A stretch of 36,877 nucleotides of DNA from Microcaldota archaeon (GCA_026414265.1 JAOAJI010000011.1:1-36877); one strand, 5' to 3'; counted from the first letter of the stretch, positions 8,356-18,182 are shown. Made by a program: numbers and translations. The notes: generated by a model not told the origin, from the sequence alone.

Positions 8356-9483
8356 TCAACGTTTTGAAAACAACTCATAAAATTCTTTGTAAGAAAAATT
8401 ACCTTTAATCCCGTACTGTGAAAAAGACGTTTCTTTTGCTAAGAACCCTTTTTGTAACAATCTTGATTTTATTATCCTTGTTGGAAGTAGAGACAATTTG
8501 TTAACACTACAAAATTTATGAATGTCGTAAAATAATAAACATAGATTATCGTTTTGATAAAGTGCTATTTTTTTTTCTAGTTCATTAGTTTCTTGATGTG
8601 AGAGATATGGCATTTTTCCAATACTCAAGTTTTTTTTAATGCTTTCAAGGAGCTCTGAATCATTTAGTTCAGATAGCCAGATAGGTCCTAAAATGACGGT
8701 GTTTTTAGAACTACAGTTTTGACATTCAGACAATTTGCCTAAATTATAAACTTCATAATAATGACAATTATTACAAAATACTACATACCCTATCTTTTTC
8801 AGACTTTCATCAGCTTTTTTACTTCCATTTACTAATTTACATAAAACCTTCACATAATGTCGGTCAGAAATACTCAACAAAGGTTTCATTCCTTTACCTT
8901 GCTCAATCGCCTTAAGAGCGATAACTTTAAGGAGTATTCTAACAGCTAATTCGTGACACAAAAAATTGTTCAGAGATTTACTTCCATAATACCTCTTACA
9001 AGCTGAACTGTTAGAACCACATAAGACTTGAGTATCAGTTGCAGTAACGGATAGATAACCATTCTCATTCAATGAATGAATAGCAGACTCCAGATACGGA
9101 AGAGGAGAGCCAAAAGGATCTATCTCGATGAAATCAAACTTACTTTTAAAAAGTCTCAAAAATCTATTAAACTCTTCATTATGAAACTCTATTTTTACAT
9201 TTTTTTTAATGCTAGTTTCGTTGAGTTTTATGTTGTTTGATAATACTCCTTCAACTCTATCATCTACATCCACGAAATAAAGTTCAGAAACTTTGTCAGT
9301 TTCAATTAAGTATCTCAAGCCACGTATGCCTGTAGAACAGAACCCATCTAAAAGAATTAAATCAGCGCTATTAATAGACATCAAACCTAAAGTAAACAAA
9401 TTTCTACAGAATTTCATTTCAGGGTTGTAGAATAAATTATCAACATGAATTTTAACTTTTCCTTCAGTTTGAATTGAATCCAT
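8356..9483 (-). CDS. trm1: tRNA (guanine26-N2)-dimethyltransferase Trm1
   Basis: Trm1 uses SAM to make m2G or m2,2G at position 26 of tRNA. Visible marks are FYNPEMKFCRNL near the N-terminus (the family's Asn-Pro-x-Met-x-x-Asn-Arg-Asp-like motif), the SAM-binding segment LLDGFCSTGIRGLRYL, the catalytic DPFGSPLPYLE, and VTATDTQVLCGSNSSACKR. The C-terminal half carries CNNC and CQNC pairs, probably a zinc ribbon. It has 375 residues from ATG 9483. A TTG five codons upstream is less likely because it would run further into the divergent gene's upstream region. The tRNA-Ala in this window has G26 and would be a substrate. Confidence 0.93.
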   Translation of the reverse strand: MDSIQTEGKVKIHVDNLFYNPEMKFCRNLFTLGLMSINSADLILLDGFCSTGIRGLRYLIETDKVSELYFVDVDDRVEGVLSNNIKLNETSIKKNVKIEFHNEEFNRFLRLFKSKFDFIEIDPFGSPLPYLESAIHSLNENGYLSVTATDTQVLCGSNSSACKRYYGSKSLNNFLCHELAVRILLKVIALKAIEQGKGMKPLLSISDRHYVKVLCKLVNGSKKADESLKKIGYVVFCNNCHYYEVYNLGKLSECQNCSSKNTVILGPIWLSELNDSELLESIKKNLSIGKMPYLSHQETNELEKKIALYQNDNLCLLFYDIHKFCSVNKLSLLPTRIIKSRLLQKGFLAKETSFSQYGIKGNFSYKEFYELFSKR

Positions 9484-9545
9484 ATATTTGTTCAACAATT
9501 AAAGGCTTTAAAAAGTGTTTTGTTGATATTTATAGTAAGAAATGT

Positions 9546-10421
9546 ATGTGGTACCACAACAAACCTCAAAATCAAGAAAAAAACAATCAACTTCCAAATA
9601 GAGTTAGAGCATTTAATCCTTTAAACGAAGTAAGTACTCCTAATAAAAGAATGTATCCTGTTTATGATACTTCAATCGACGTGATTTCTGATTTCTTTGG
9701 TATCAACATACAAGGTTTAATAAAAGCTTTACTAAAAAAACATAATAAGTTGATTGTCTACGACTGGGGATTCGGAAATGCAAGAGCATTAAAAGAACTT
9801 GAACTATTTTTTCAAAAAGAAGTAGAGAACAAACGATTAGTTCTTGCAGGTTGCAGTCTAGAACAACCCAAATATGAATTGAAACGCAACGAACTGTTGT
9901 TTGTAGGCGATATTACTCAAGCCCCAGAAAAAATTCCAGCTGATTTAAATATCGTATACAGCTATAGCTCAATTCATCACATAATTTATAGAAATTATGC
10001 AAAGACCTGTCATTTAGGAGGTTTAAACCTCACAAAACACGTTAACGAAATATGTCAAAAAAAGTCAAACGAATTTTTCTTGTTTTTATTTACATTACCT
10101 ATTCCTTTATACTTCCCTCAAGGAATAAACCACGACGAACTATTACATACTATGGTTAATCATTCTATTCACAATAAACTAATACCTTATGGGATTATTC
10201 CATATCATCCTGATATTGACAATGTAAATATACCTGTATCACTATATTGTCTAATATTTGGCAGCATGAGCTTTGAACAGTTGATGTCTATGGAAAAATC
10301 TATATGGTATGAAAGCAATCTAATCAGAAATGTTTTTTTCTTAGAAAATCAATTTGACGATTTTCTAAAACGAATTTACGAAATACAAGAAACATACCTT
10401 AGAGGAGTTTATGGTAGTTAA
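9546..10421 (+). CDS. Probable SAM-dependent methyltransferase, target unknown
   Basis: This 291-residue protein has a Rossmann-type start, KLIVYDWGFGNARALKELE, matching the DxGxGxG-like SAM motif I. A likely acidic motif follows, and then a strand ending VGDITQAPEKIPADLNIVYSYSSIHHI, which fits the motif region where class I enzymes hold the adenine. The last 120 residues match nothing I know. A reading from TTG 9474 would overlap trm1 head-on and encodes an unlikely Cys-rich start, so ATG 9546 was chosen. It sits between trm1 and trm5, which makes RNA methylation tempting, but strand and spacing give no operon evidence. The substrate cannot be named. Confidence 0.6.
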   Translation: MWYHNKPQNQEKNNQLPNRVRAFNPLNEVSTPNKRMYPVYDTSIDVISDFFGINIQGLIKALLKKHNKLIVYDWGFGNARALKELELFFQKEVENKRLVLAGCSLEQPKYELKRNELLFVGDITQAPEKIPADLNIVYSYSSIHHIIYRNYAKTCHLGGLNLTKHVNEICQKKSNEFFLFLFTLPIPLYFPQGINHDELLHTMVNHSIHNKLIPYGIIPYHPDIDNVNIPVSLYCLIFGSMSFEQLMSMEKSIWYESNLIRNVFFLENQFDDFLKRIYEIQETYLRGVYGS

Positions 10422-10488
10422 AAATGAAATTTATAATATTCCAACAGCATAATCTAATTGCTTAACCACTACGTTCTTATTATCATTT

Positions 10489-11514
10489 CTAAGTTTTAAA
10501 CACTTTAATAACTACTCTAAACTTAGACTCAAAAGCAGAATATGAATCTATTTCTTTTACTTCAATGATGTTAATCTTTTCTGCTAATGAAATGTTAGAC
10601 TTTAATATGTCATACAACACAGTACGATATTCTTTTGTTGGCAAAAATAGATAAGCTATTATTATACCGCTATCCTTGAGTATCTCTATTGCCTGGTCAA
10701 AATACAGTTGACACTCCTTTGGTAACGGCATGATAACACAATCAAAATCATAACCTATGAACTCTTTATACTTGTCTTTAACATCCCCCAAAAAAGGATG
10801 TACGTTAGTTAATTTATTAAGTTCCACGTTTTTCTGAAATAGCTCATAAGCCCTTTTATTTAATTCTATCCCGTAGAACTCTGTGTTTTTATTGTATTTT
10901 GCTCCAACTATACAATAAGGGCCTATGCCAGCAAAGAACACCATGACCTTCTTAAAACCGTTTAAATTAATGTATTCTGCAACGTGTTTCCGCTCGTTAC
11001 TAGCTCTCGGAGAAAAAAACGTGTTTTTGACATCTACCAAAAACCTCAAACCGTTTTCCCTGTGCTCGACTACTTCTACATCTGGACCGTAAATTAGTTT
11101 CAAATCATATAACCTATATTGACCATGTCTACCAGAGCCCTTAGAATATATAGTTTTTATATTTTTGTGAATCCTAACTATGCCTTCAGCAACGACTTTT
11201 TCACTAAGCCCTTCAGGAATTTCGACTATGGCCACACTTCCAATGATATCGAACGATTTTACATAATCTTTATAGCCTTTTTTTAGTAGGTAATCTCTGA
11301 GACTCAAAGCTTCTCGGTGGTTCTCCTTTAGTTCACAGTCATAATCTATAATTTCATAGTTATCTTTCAAAAATTTATCAACACCTTTTTTCAATGGAAT
11401 GTAGACGTAGCAAGCATCGTAGGAAAAAGAATATGATTCGTCAATAACGCCTATGTCTTTCAAATTAAATATTATCTCCTCGGCAAAGCGCTTCTCAATC
11501 CTAACACATTTCAT
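10489..11514 (-). CDS. trm5: tRNA (guanine37-N1)-methyltransferase Trm5
   Basis: Trm5 methylates G37 next to the anticodon, preventing +1 frameshifts, and in archaea starts wyosine formation on tRNA-Phe. The 341-residue protein has an N-terminal domain, then the Trm5 marks FSPRASNERKHVAEYI (about 179-194), SAM motif I MVFFAGIGPYCIVGAKY, FYGIELNKRAYELFQKNVELN, and the catalytic-loop region CVIMPLPKECQLYF. Many Trm5 proteins have Asn-Leu-Pro at that loop; here it is Pro-Leu-Pro, which I believe also occurs in some archaeal members. The tRNA-Phe and tRNA-Leu(CAG) genes in this window both have G37. There is no clear SD; the mRNA may be leaderless. Confidence 0.88.
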   Translation of the reverse strand: MKCVRIEKRFAEEIIFNLKDIGVIDESYSFSYDACYVYIPLKKGVDKFLKDNYEIIDYDCELKENHREALSLRDYLLKKGYKDYVKSFDIIGSVAIVEIPEGLSEKVVAEGIVRIHKNIKTIYSKGSGRHGQYRLYDLKLIYGPDVEVVEHRENGLRFLVDVKNTFFSPRASNERKHVAEYINLNGFKKVMVFFAGIGPYCIVGAKYNKNTEFYGIELNKRAYELFQKNVELNKLTNVHPFLGDVKDKYKEFIGYDFDCVIMPLPKECQLYFDQAIEILKDSGIIIAYLFLPTKEYRTVLYDILKSNISLAEKINIIEVKEIDSYSAFESKFRVVIKVFKT

Positions 11515-11588
11515 CTTAGATACACTCTTTCTTAAGAATACAGAGAGGAAATAAACTCTTAAAAATTAAAAAAAGACTGAATCTAAGA

Positions 11589-12380
11589 CTATCCTGTATT
11601 TTCTTTCTTTTCTTGTTGAATAGGCTCTGATTGTACTAATGATTCCTCTTTTTTTTTCCTTGTCAAGAAAAATACAGCTACACCAACTACAAGAATAAGT
11701 AAAACTACTCCAACTAAAATTAAAGTTAAGTCAAATTGCTGGGGTTTTAAAACTGAACTTTTAACAGTTATTCCCTTTTTCTTTATCATCAAATCTATTA
11801 AGTCGAACTCGACAGTTGAATTATCAATTAATCTACCACCTTCATAGTAAGTCAGATTTCCAGGCATCTTGATAACGTAGTTCATTTTTATGCCAAATTG
11901 CTTCATTTGAGTAAGCTGTTGCTCTGCATCACTACCATTATTTGTTTTCAAAAGATTGACTGTTGTTAAGTAATATGTGGAACCACCAGATAAAGTAGTA
12001 TTAGCGCCAATAACAGGAACCTCCTCCAATGACAAATAATAAACTGTTTCGTTAGCACTTTCATTATTAATTTGAACTCTAATAGGTGTGGATAGTACCT
12101 TTTCATCAAACTCAATCATGAGTTTACTATCCTTAACCGTACAAGTCATTTGTGGATAGGCTCTAGTTAAGTTCCTACAACTATCTTGCAACTGCTCGTA
12201 AAGTTTTGTTCTTTGCTCTTGAGTAACAGAGGTACCAGAAAGAGCAGAAGAATAATCATACTCTTGCACAAACCTTGATTTGCCTTGTTCATCGACTATT
12301 TGATAAACAGTAAAACTAATACAACCTGAGACAACTAATAACCCTATCAACACAAAAAACAAACTTAATTCTTTTTTCAT
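11589..12380 (-). CDS. Predicted lipoprotein with C-terminal membrane anchor
   Basis: This 263-residue protein begins with a lipoprotein-type signal (KKELSLFFVLIGLLVVSGC): the LVVSGC lipobox puts the modified Cys at residue 20. The external part, about residues 21-210, is polar, has several N-x-S/T sequons and two cysteines that could pair (DSCRNL and MTCTV). Residues about 218-240 form a second membrane segment followed by RKKKEE and a short acidic tail inside. Anchoring at both ends is unusual but is seen in archaeal surface proteins. A strong GGGAGGT Shine-Dalgarno lies six bases before the ATG. The family is unknown. It lies 34 bases downstream of leuS on the same strand. Confidence 0.7.
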   Translation of the reverse strand: MKKELSLFFVLIGLLVVSGCISFTVYQIVDEQGKSRFVQEYDYSSALSGTSVTQEQRTKLYEQLQDSCRNLTRAYPQMTCTVKDSKLMIEFDEKVLSTPIRVQINNESANETVYYLSLEEVPVIGANTTLSGGSTYYLTTVNLLKTNNGSDAEQQLTQMKQFGIKMNYVIKMPGNLTYYEGGRLIDNSTVEFDLIDLMIKKKGITVKSSVLKPQQFDLTLILVGVVLLILVVGVAVFFLTRKKKEESLVQSEPIQQEKKENTG

Positions 12381-12414
12381 TAAAAAACCTCCCTGCTGGT
12401 TTTATATTAATTTA

Positions 12415-15192
12415 TTATTTAATAATTATTGCTGGCTTTAGTGGCATTGCGTTAGCTGCTTTCAATTCTTTAGAACTTTCTTCAATTTCTATTAAAATGC
12501 TTGATTTGTCAACAGAATATTTTTTTGCTAAATAGTTTATACCGTCTTTGATTATAGAGATTTCGTCTTCTTGTGAAATTTCGTAGTCAGGATACCAATC
12601 TATATTCTGGATTATTTTTTTTCCTAACTTCGATACTTCGTTTAACCTTGTTTTTAAATCAGGCATGGACTTGGCTGACTTAATCACATTGTTTAAGTCT
12701 CTGTGCTCTTTGAACAAAGAAATTAGTTTTCTCTTCCAATTCGCAGAAACAATTAATTTAATTTCTTTAACTTTTTGTAACTTAAGTAGACTTAATATCT
12801 CGTTTATGTCGTTATCTATTCCTATCAAAAGCTCCTCTAGTTTGTCAAACTTTTCAGAGATAAGTTTTTCATCGTGTGAAGGCAGCCCTATATTCTCAAA
12901 TTCTTTTAGCGATTTTATACAATATAGTTTTTTACTCCAATGGTAACAAACATGTGGCATGAAAGGATACATTAAAATTACAAAACTTTGAAGAGCTAAT
13001 TTTAGTTCATGTGTATCTATTTTACCGTCCTTTCTTACTTCATACCACTTGAGAGAATTATAAAAATCATAAAAGAGTAGTTGACTGATCTTCCTAATTT
13101 CTACATCCTCATACAGCTCTTTCACGCTTTTTATCATTCTGTTAACTCTATTAAGCAGCCATTTATCAACCAACGAACCACTAATTGTAACTTCTTTTTT
13201 AGAAATGTTGTCAATCAAATAATTGAAATATTCCATCCTTGATTTAATGCCATCTATAGATTTTTCATTGAAATCAGTGTCAGAATCAAGATCTGCCCCG
13301 TTGACAATAGCAAATCTTACTACATCTGCTGAGTATTTGGATATGGCCTTTCTTAGAGGCAGAATGTTGCCCAAACTTTTGCTCATTTTCTTGCCTTCCA
13401 TGAGAACAAAGCCATTAGTGACTATCTGCTTTGGCCAGTGCTTTTGAGGAAATACTGCGACGTGGTTGAAAATGAAGAAAGGTAAATGGTTCCTGACCAA
13501 ATCATAACCCGAATGCCTCGAATCCAAAGGATACCAATACTCAAATGATTTCCTAAGCTCATCATGAAGGTTATCTACAGGTTTTCCTTTGCCATAAAAG
13601 ATATAGTCAAAGAACTCCTCTGTCAGTTGTTCTGGTTTGTATCTGGTTATCTTATCTGAAATTGTATAAAATGCCATGTAAATTGTTGAGTCAGATAAGG
13701 CCTCTATCATCTTGTTTCTGTCAAAAGGGAATCTTGTACCTAAACCTTTTTCTCTTGTACATGCTTTTTTCTCGAGCCACTCAATGGTATCTAAATAAAT
13801 CTTTCTGCTTTCCTCAGGTAATATTTTCATCATTGACAAACATTTTTTTGTCTCTTCTTTCCAGGATTTATTACCATAGTCTATAAACCACTGGTCCTTG
13901 ACTAGTTTAACTCCTGCTAAATTGTTGCATCTGCAATAAACTGGGTGGTTGGCTATTATGTATAAGTTAATGTGGTCCTTTGATTTTGATAAGTGCTCTT
14001 TCACTCTCTGCCTCGCCATTTCCACAGGCAAACCATCAAATTTATTATCAGAAACTCTCATCTTTCCTTTGAGTAGTTCTAATCTGTAAACCTCTTTTGT
14101 AGCATCTTCAGCTTTTTGATCTTTTTGGTCCTTCACGTTCAATTTTTCACAAACTTCTTTGGCAGGTACTTCAAAGCCTTCAATGTTGATTATTACCTTT
14201 AATTTGATACCCTTAGGAAAACCTAAATCTCTTAAAGCCAGATAATCATAAGGTGCATGTGCAGGTACACTCATTACGATACCTGTTCCGAAACTCAGGT
14301 CAATAAAAGTCGCAGGTAGCAGAGGCACTTCTGTGTTGTCTATTGGATTGATTACCGTATACTCTAACAATTCCTTTCCTGTTATTGAGCCATAAGGCTC
14401 GTATTCATACTGCATTCCTATGTTCTGTAAACTCTCTTTTGAAACTATCACTTTCTTACCTTGAAGTTTAATAATCTGATAATCGCTATTTTCCACCACC
14501 CAGATGTTAGTTACTCCAAATATGGTCTCTGGCCTGTAAGTCACTACTCCTAGAAACATGTCCTTTGATTTGATTTTAAAAAACAAAACTGACACTTGTT
14601 CTATTTCTGGATCCTTGTCGCCCTTAGTATCATGAGCACCAAGAGCGTTGTTACATTTACTGCACCATGGGACAGGATGCTCTCCCTTGACTAAATAACC
14701 TTTATCATACAGCTTTTTGAAATGCCATTCTATGAACTTGTTGAAGTGCTTGTCAAAAGAATAAAATTTTCTGGTCCAATCAATGGAATAACCCATTTCC
14801 TTCATGCCTTGCTCTATTTCTCTAGAAAAGTACATGACAAGTTTCTCTGGGTCACTGAGCTCTTCGAGCTTTTCCTCAGGAATTCCGTAAATCTTTGTGA
14901 ATATTTCAATCAGTTCCTTGTCCTTTTCCTTTAGCCTGCTCGCCATCGCTATAATAGGTGTTCCTGTCACGTGAAAAGCCATTGGAAACAATACATTATA
15001 GCCTTTAAGGCGCATGAACCTCGCGTAGATATCTGTGGTAGTATATGTTCTACCGTGGCCTATGTGCTGAGGCGAATTAGGATATGGAAAAGCAGGCGCT
15101 ATGAAGAATTTTTTTCTTTCGTAATCTATATTACTGACACTTGATTCCAGTAGCTCTTTGTTCACTTCTAATTCAATTTTTCTAATATCCAT
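12415..15192 (-). CDS. leuS: Leucyl-tRNA synthetase, archaeal/eukaryal type
   Basis: This class Ia synthetase charges tRNA-Leu. The 925-residue protein has HIGH at 43-46 (SPQHIGHGRTYT) and KMSKS near 602-606 (GKKMSKSLGN). Between them lies a large editing domain with TGTPI and VPAHAPYDYLALRDLG, the region that hydrolyses mischarged tRNA. WCSKCNNALGAHD and CRCNNLAGVKLVKDQWFIDY are typical of the archaeal/eukaryal form. The anticodon-binding helical domain and C-terminal extension follow. Length fits the archaeal family. No SD is visible; the start at 15192 leaves a normal lead into the catalytic domain. A tRNA-Leu(CAG) gene at 29.4 kb is one of its substrates. Confidence 0.96.
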   Translation of the reverse strand: MDIRKIELEVNKELLESSVSNIDYERKKFFIAPAFPYPNSPQHIGHGRTYTTTDIYARFMRLKGYNVLFPMAFHVTGTPIIAMASRLKEKDKELIEIFTKIYGIPEEKLEELSDPEKLVMYFSREIEQGMKEMGYSIDWTRKFYSFDKHFNKFIEWHFKKLYDKGYLVKGEHPVPWCSKCNNALGAHDTKGDKDPEIEQVSVLFFKIKSKDMFLGVVTYRPETIFGVTNIWVVENSDYQIIKLQGKKVIVSKESLQNIGMQYEYEPYGSITGKELLEYTVINPIDNTEVPLLPATFIDLSFGTGIVMSVPAHAPYDYLALRDLGFPKGIKLKVIINIEGFEVPAKEVCEKLNVKDQKDQKAEDATKEVYRLELLKGKMRVSDNKFDGLPVEMARQRVKEHLSKSKDHINLYIIANHPVYCRCNNLAGVKLVKDQWFIDYGNKSWKEETKKCLSMMKILPEESRKIYLDTIEWLEKKACTREKGLGTRFPFDRNKMIEALSDSTIYMAFYTISDKITRYKPEQLTEEFFDYIFYGKGKPVDNLHDELRKSFEYWYPLDSRHSGYDLVRNHLPFFIFNHVAVFPQKHWPKQIVTNGFVLMEGKKMSKSLGNILPLRKAISKYSADVVRFAIVNGADLDSDTDFNEKSIDGIKSRMEYFNYLIDNISKKEVTISGSLVDKWLLNRVNRMIKSVKELYEDVEIRKISQLLFYDFYNSLKWYEVRKDGKIDTHELKLALQSFVILMYPFMPHVCYHWSKKLYCIKSLKEFENIGLPSHDEKLISEKFDKLEELLIGIDNDINEILSLLKLQKVKEIKLIVSANWKRKLISLFKEHRDLNNVIKSAKSMPDLKTRLNEVSKLGKKIIQNIDWYPDYEISQEDEISIIKDGINYLAKKYSVDKSSILIEIEESSKELKAANAMPLKPAIIIK

Positions 15193-15259
15193 AAGACAAT
15201 AATTAAAAAAGAAGAGAATTTAAGTTTAAGCAAAAAACAAAAAAATTTATTTTAAGATT

Positions 15260-16228
15260 TTAGTTGTAAGAATTCTCTAACAATTTCCTGATCCTTTTGT
15301 AAGTAGGAGGATGTGTGTAAAAAAGTTCAAGAATTCCAGTAGATTTCTGCTCTCTCTCCATCATCTTTAACAGTGTTTGCGGATCTATCTGATAATTTCC
15401 AGAGCTTCGCATATGACTTGCAAGCTGTTCTGCTATGAACATGTCACTTGCATTAGGTGTAGAAATGTAAAATGCATTCATCATGGATTTGCTACCGTTC
15501 ATCCCGTAAGCGTCTCTGTAAGACACTAAATTGAGATATGAGATCTTTGCAAGAGCACTTGCCAAAGCAGCTGGTTTGTTCGTAATCCTTTTCGCAAATG
15601 CATCAGCGTCAAACTCTCTTAACCTCGACAAATAAAGGACTATCAATTGGCCTATCAATCTTGCTATGAACGCACCAATCATACCTATGATAACTGTGAC
15701 TATTGTTCTTCTGTCGTCTCTTCCAACAAGGAAATAGTAAACAGCATAGTACATTATTATAGGAATTAGTGAAGCTATCGTCATTATCATCGTGTCCCTG
15801 TTTTTAATGTGACCGATTTCATGTGCTATCACAGTTTCAAGCTCGTCCCTTGTCAATATAGATAATATTCCTGTGTGGAATGCTACTGAAGAATTGCCTT
15901 GTGTAGTACCAAACGCAAAAGCATTAGGACTAGGGTCTTCAACTATGTAAATGTTAGGCGTTTTTGGAAGATTTGCCCTTCTTGATACGTCTTCAACCAT
16001 TCTGATTAGTTCAGAATGATATCTAGGATCAGCTGGCTTGCAGTTAGTCACCCATTTAATGATCGTAGGTGACAAGAAAAACTCTATGGCTAAAATTATC
16101 CCGTATACTAAAATGATACCGACTAAGCTATCTAACAACCCAAGAAAAAAGGCAATAACAAAGACGAACATTGAAATAAAAGCGAATATCAAACCTATAG
16201 TCAATACTTTGACCCAGTGCATTCCCAT
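15260..16228 (-). CDS. htpX: Membrane zinc metalloprotease HtpX (M48)
   Basis: HtpX degrades damaged or misfolded membrane proteins. Residues about 8-27 and 33-52 are the first two membrane segments. HEIGHIKNRD begins at residue 136 with the two zinc His and the catalytic Glu; two more hydrophobic segments follow (about 148-168 and 176-205), then SRLREFDADAFAKRI, supplying the third zinc ligand Glu. FYTHPPTYKRIRKL near the C-terminus is typical of the family. Its 322 residues are normal for HtpX. AAAGGTGAG lies four bases before the ATG. It follows nadC by 27 bases and is probably cotranscribed with nadAC, with no obvious functional link. Confidence 0.95.
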   Translation of the reverse strand: MGMHWVKVLTIGLIFAFISMFVFVIAFFLGLLDSLVGIILVYGIILAIEFFLSPTIIKWVTNCKPADPRYHSELIRMVEDVSRRANLPKTPNIYIVEDPSPNAFAFGTTQGNSSVAFHTGILSILTRDELETVIAHEIGHIKNRDTMIMTIASLIPIIMYYAVYYFLVGRDDRRTIVTVIIGMIGAFIARLIGQLIVLYLSRLREFDADAFAKRITNKPAALASALAKISYLNLVSYRDAYGMNGSKSMMNAFYISTPNASDMFIAEQLASHMRSSGNYQIDPQTLLKMMEREQKSTGILELFYTHPPTYKRIRKLLENSYN

Positions 16229-16255
16229 CTTCTCACCTTTATTTATTAGAATTAA

Positions 16256-17152
16256 TTAATCTAATCTAAAATACATGTCAATAGGCTTGGCATAAAACGT
16301 TATTCTGGAAGTACTGATAAAGTCTATACATTTATTATTATACTTTTCACAGTTTTTAATAGTTATACCACCAGAAACCTCTATCAACAAACCTCTATAC
16401 TTGGTCTTTAGTTTCTTGGCAAGCTTGATTGCAGTTTTGTGATCAAAATTATCTAACATTACTATATCAGCTCCAGCTTGGGCTGCGATTTCCGCTTCTT
16501 CCTCGGTCCTTACTTCAGCCTCAATAAAAAAATACTTTTTGTTAGATTCCCTGTGTTTTCTACACAATTCAATTGAGTCTTTTAATGCTTCTAAATATGT
16601 AATCTTTTTCATTTGCGAATATGCTTCTACGTAAAAAGGCTTTAGCAAATAGCCATCTGCTAAACTTAATCTGTGTGTGTTTCCTTTCCCTATTGAAACT
16701 GCTTTTTTTTCTAAAGATCCTAAACATGGATACACTTTCCTTACAGCTGTGATTTTTTTACCTATCTTTTTATGAAATTTTCTTGTTAGTGTAGTTATTC
16801 CAGACATGAGCATCATAACGTCTAAAGCAGTTCTTATTATCCTAAAAATAGTTCTTGAGTCACCGAATACTTCGACTATCGGAGTGTCTTTTTTTATAAA
16901 TGCACCATCTTTATGAAACGCGTTTACTTTAACATTGTTTTTCTCAAACAAGTATTTGACTTCCTCTATACCTGAAACATAACATGCCTTTGAATTAAAT
17001 ATCCTACCACTAACATTAGTAGCTAAACCTAAAGCATCTGAGGTTATGTCAAACATGGCATCTAATTCAAGTGCTTTTAACAAAACTGTGTTTATTTCAT
17101 CCTGATTGACATCTCTTCTTAATAAATTGCTATTCTTATTTTCCCTTACCAT
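16256..17152 (-). CDS. nadC: Quinolinate phosphoribosyltransferase NadC (divergent)
   Basis: NadC converts quinolinate and PRPP to nicotinate mononucleotide in de novo NAD synthesis. The fold is recognisable: an N-terminal alpha/beta sandwich, then AVRKVYPCLGSLEKKAVSIGK, GNTHRLSLADGYLLK, FIEAEVRTEEEAEIAAQAGADIVMLDNFD and LIEVSGGI. Several normally strict positions differ: RKTTPGLR reads RKVYPCLG, GGG reads GKG, and KDNH after the strand reads KPFY. The Arg-Lys, His-Arg and Lys residues that bind quinolinate and PRPP remain. Its start overlaps the nadA stop by 17 bases, so the two are coupled and the pathway role is well supported by context. Whether activity is normal cannot be told. Confidence 0.88.
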   Translation of the reverse strand: MVRENKNSNLLRRDVNQDEINTVLLKALELDAMFDITSDALGLATNVSGRIFNSKACYVSGIEEVKYLFEKNNVKVNAFHKDGAFIKKDTPIVEVFGDSRTIFRIIRTALDVMMLMSGITTLTRKFHKKIGKKITAVRKVYPCLGSLEKKAVSIGKGNTHRLSLADGYLLKPFYVEAYSQMKKITYLEALKDSIELCRKHRESNKKYFFIEAEVRTEEEAEIAAQAGADIVMLDNFDHKTAIKLAKKLKTKYRGLLIEVSGGITIKNCEKYNNKCIDFISTSRITFYAKPIDMYFRLD

Positions 17153-18182
17153 ACGCTTTCAGTTTTCTTATTTCTTCGGTTAGCTCGAACATTCGCTTTA
17201 AAGGCAAATACGCACTTTCAATCACTTCTTCTGAAAGTATGATTTCTTTATCCATTGGTAACTCCTTTAAAACTTCGTAGATTCCAGCCAAAGAGTTCTT
17301 TTTCATATACGGACAAAGAACACAACTACCGTAGAATTCTTTTTCAGGAAACTCTATCCTCAATCTGTCCGCCATACCGCATTCAGTTACTATCATAAAC
17401 TTTTTATCCTTACTGTTTAAAACGTAATTTCTAATTCCTTCAGTGCTGCCTGAATAATCTGAACTCTTAACCACTTGAGAATTACATTCTATGTGCGAGA
17501 GTACTTTCAAATCAGGATGCAATCTCTTCCATTCATGTATCGAATTTTCATTAAATTCCTCATGAACTATACACGTTCCGTCCCACGAAATCAATCTCTT
17601 CCCTGTAAGATCTTCGAGATTTTTTGCCATTAGCTTGTCAGGCAAAAAAATGAATTCTCTATCAGGCAAATACTCAATAATGTCTTTGGCGTTTGAAGAA
17701 GTACATATAATGTCGCTCTCTGCTTTTACCTCGGCCGTTGTATTTATGTACGTTATTACTTTTAGTTTAGGAAATTTTTTTCTAAGTTTTATTACATCTG
17801 ATGCTTTTATGCTATCTGCTAAACTACATCCAGCATCTTTTGAAACAATAAAAACACGCTTTTCCTTGTTCAAAATCTTAGCAGTTTCTGCCATGAAAAT
17901 TACTCCTGCAAAAACAATCACATCTTTATTTGTATTTCTTGCTTCCTGACTGAGCTTCAAAGAGTCACCAACAAAATCAGCAACTCCAAATATGATGTCA
18001 GGAGTCATGTAAGTATGTGCAAGAATCAAAGCATTTCTTTCTTCTTTGAGTCTATTAATTTCCAAAGTGAGTGAAGCATACACTTTGCACAAACTTTTAG
18101 AATAACCATTGTATTTGAGCTTTTGATAAAGTCTTTCCGCTTCTTTTTCTATTTCTAAATCTGAAAAAATGTAGCTCTTCAT
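17136..18182 (-). CDS. nadA: Quinolinate synthase NadA
   Basis: NadA condenses iminoaspartate with dihydroxyacetone phosphate to quinolinate using a [4Fe-4S] cluster. In 348 residues, three related domains are visible, with cluster ligands expected at Cys119 (DAGCSLADS), Cys204 (WDGTCIVHEE) and Cys290 (CVLCPYMK). Substrate-binding segments include LAHTYMTPDI, VGDSLKLSQEA, FAGVIFMAETAKIL and HIECNSQVV. It is the first gene of nadA-nadC-htpX. No nadB or aspartate dehydrogenase, which would make iminoaspartate, is in the window. A short run of AACCTAY repeats (18231-18251) lies upstream, between this gene and nop5, and has no evident role. Confidence 0.95.
   Translation of the reverse strand: MKSYIFSDLEIEKEAERLYQKLKYNGYSKSLCKVYASLTLEINRLKEERNALILAHTYMTPDIIFGVADFVGDSLKLSQEARNTNKDVIVFAGVIFMAETAKILNKEKRVFIVSKDAGCSLADSIKASDVIKLRKKFPKLKVITYINTTAEVKAESDIICTSSNAKDIIEYLPDREFIFLPDKLMAKNLEDLTGKRLISWDGTCIVHEEFNENSIHEWKRLHPDLKVLSHIECNSQVVKSSDYSGSTEGIRNYVLNSKDKKFMIVTECGMADRLRIEFPEKEFYGSCVLCPYMKKNSLAGIYEVLKELPMDKEIILSEEVIESAYLPLKRMFELTEEIRKLKAYGKGK

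Noticed and set aside
9474-9545. TTG-started extension of the methyltransferase-like gene, overlapping trm1
   Set aside because: It would overlap the divergent trm1 start region, has no SD, and encodes a Cys-rich stretch unlike the rest; ATG 9546 is simpler.
12665-14934. Plus-strand frames within leuS
   Set aside because: They are shadows of the synthetase reading frame with no conserved motifs or start signals.
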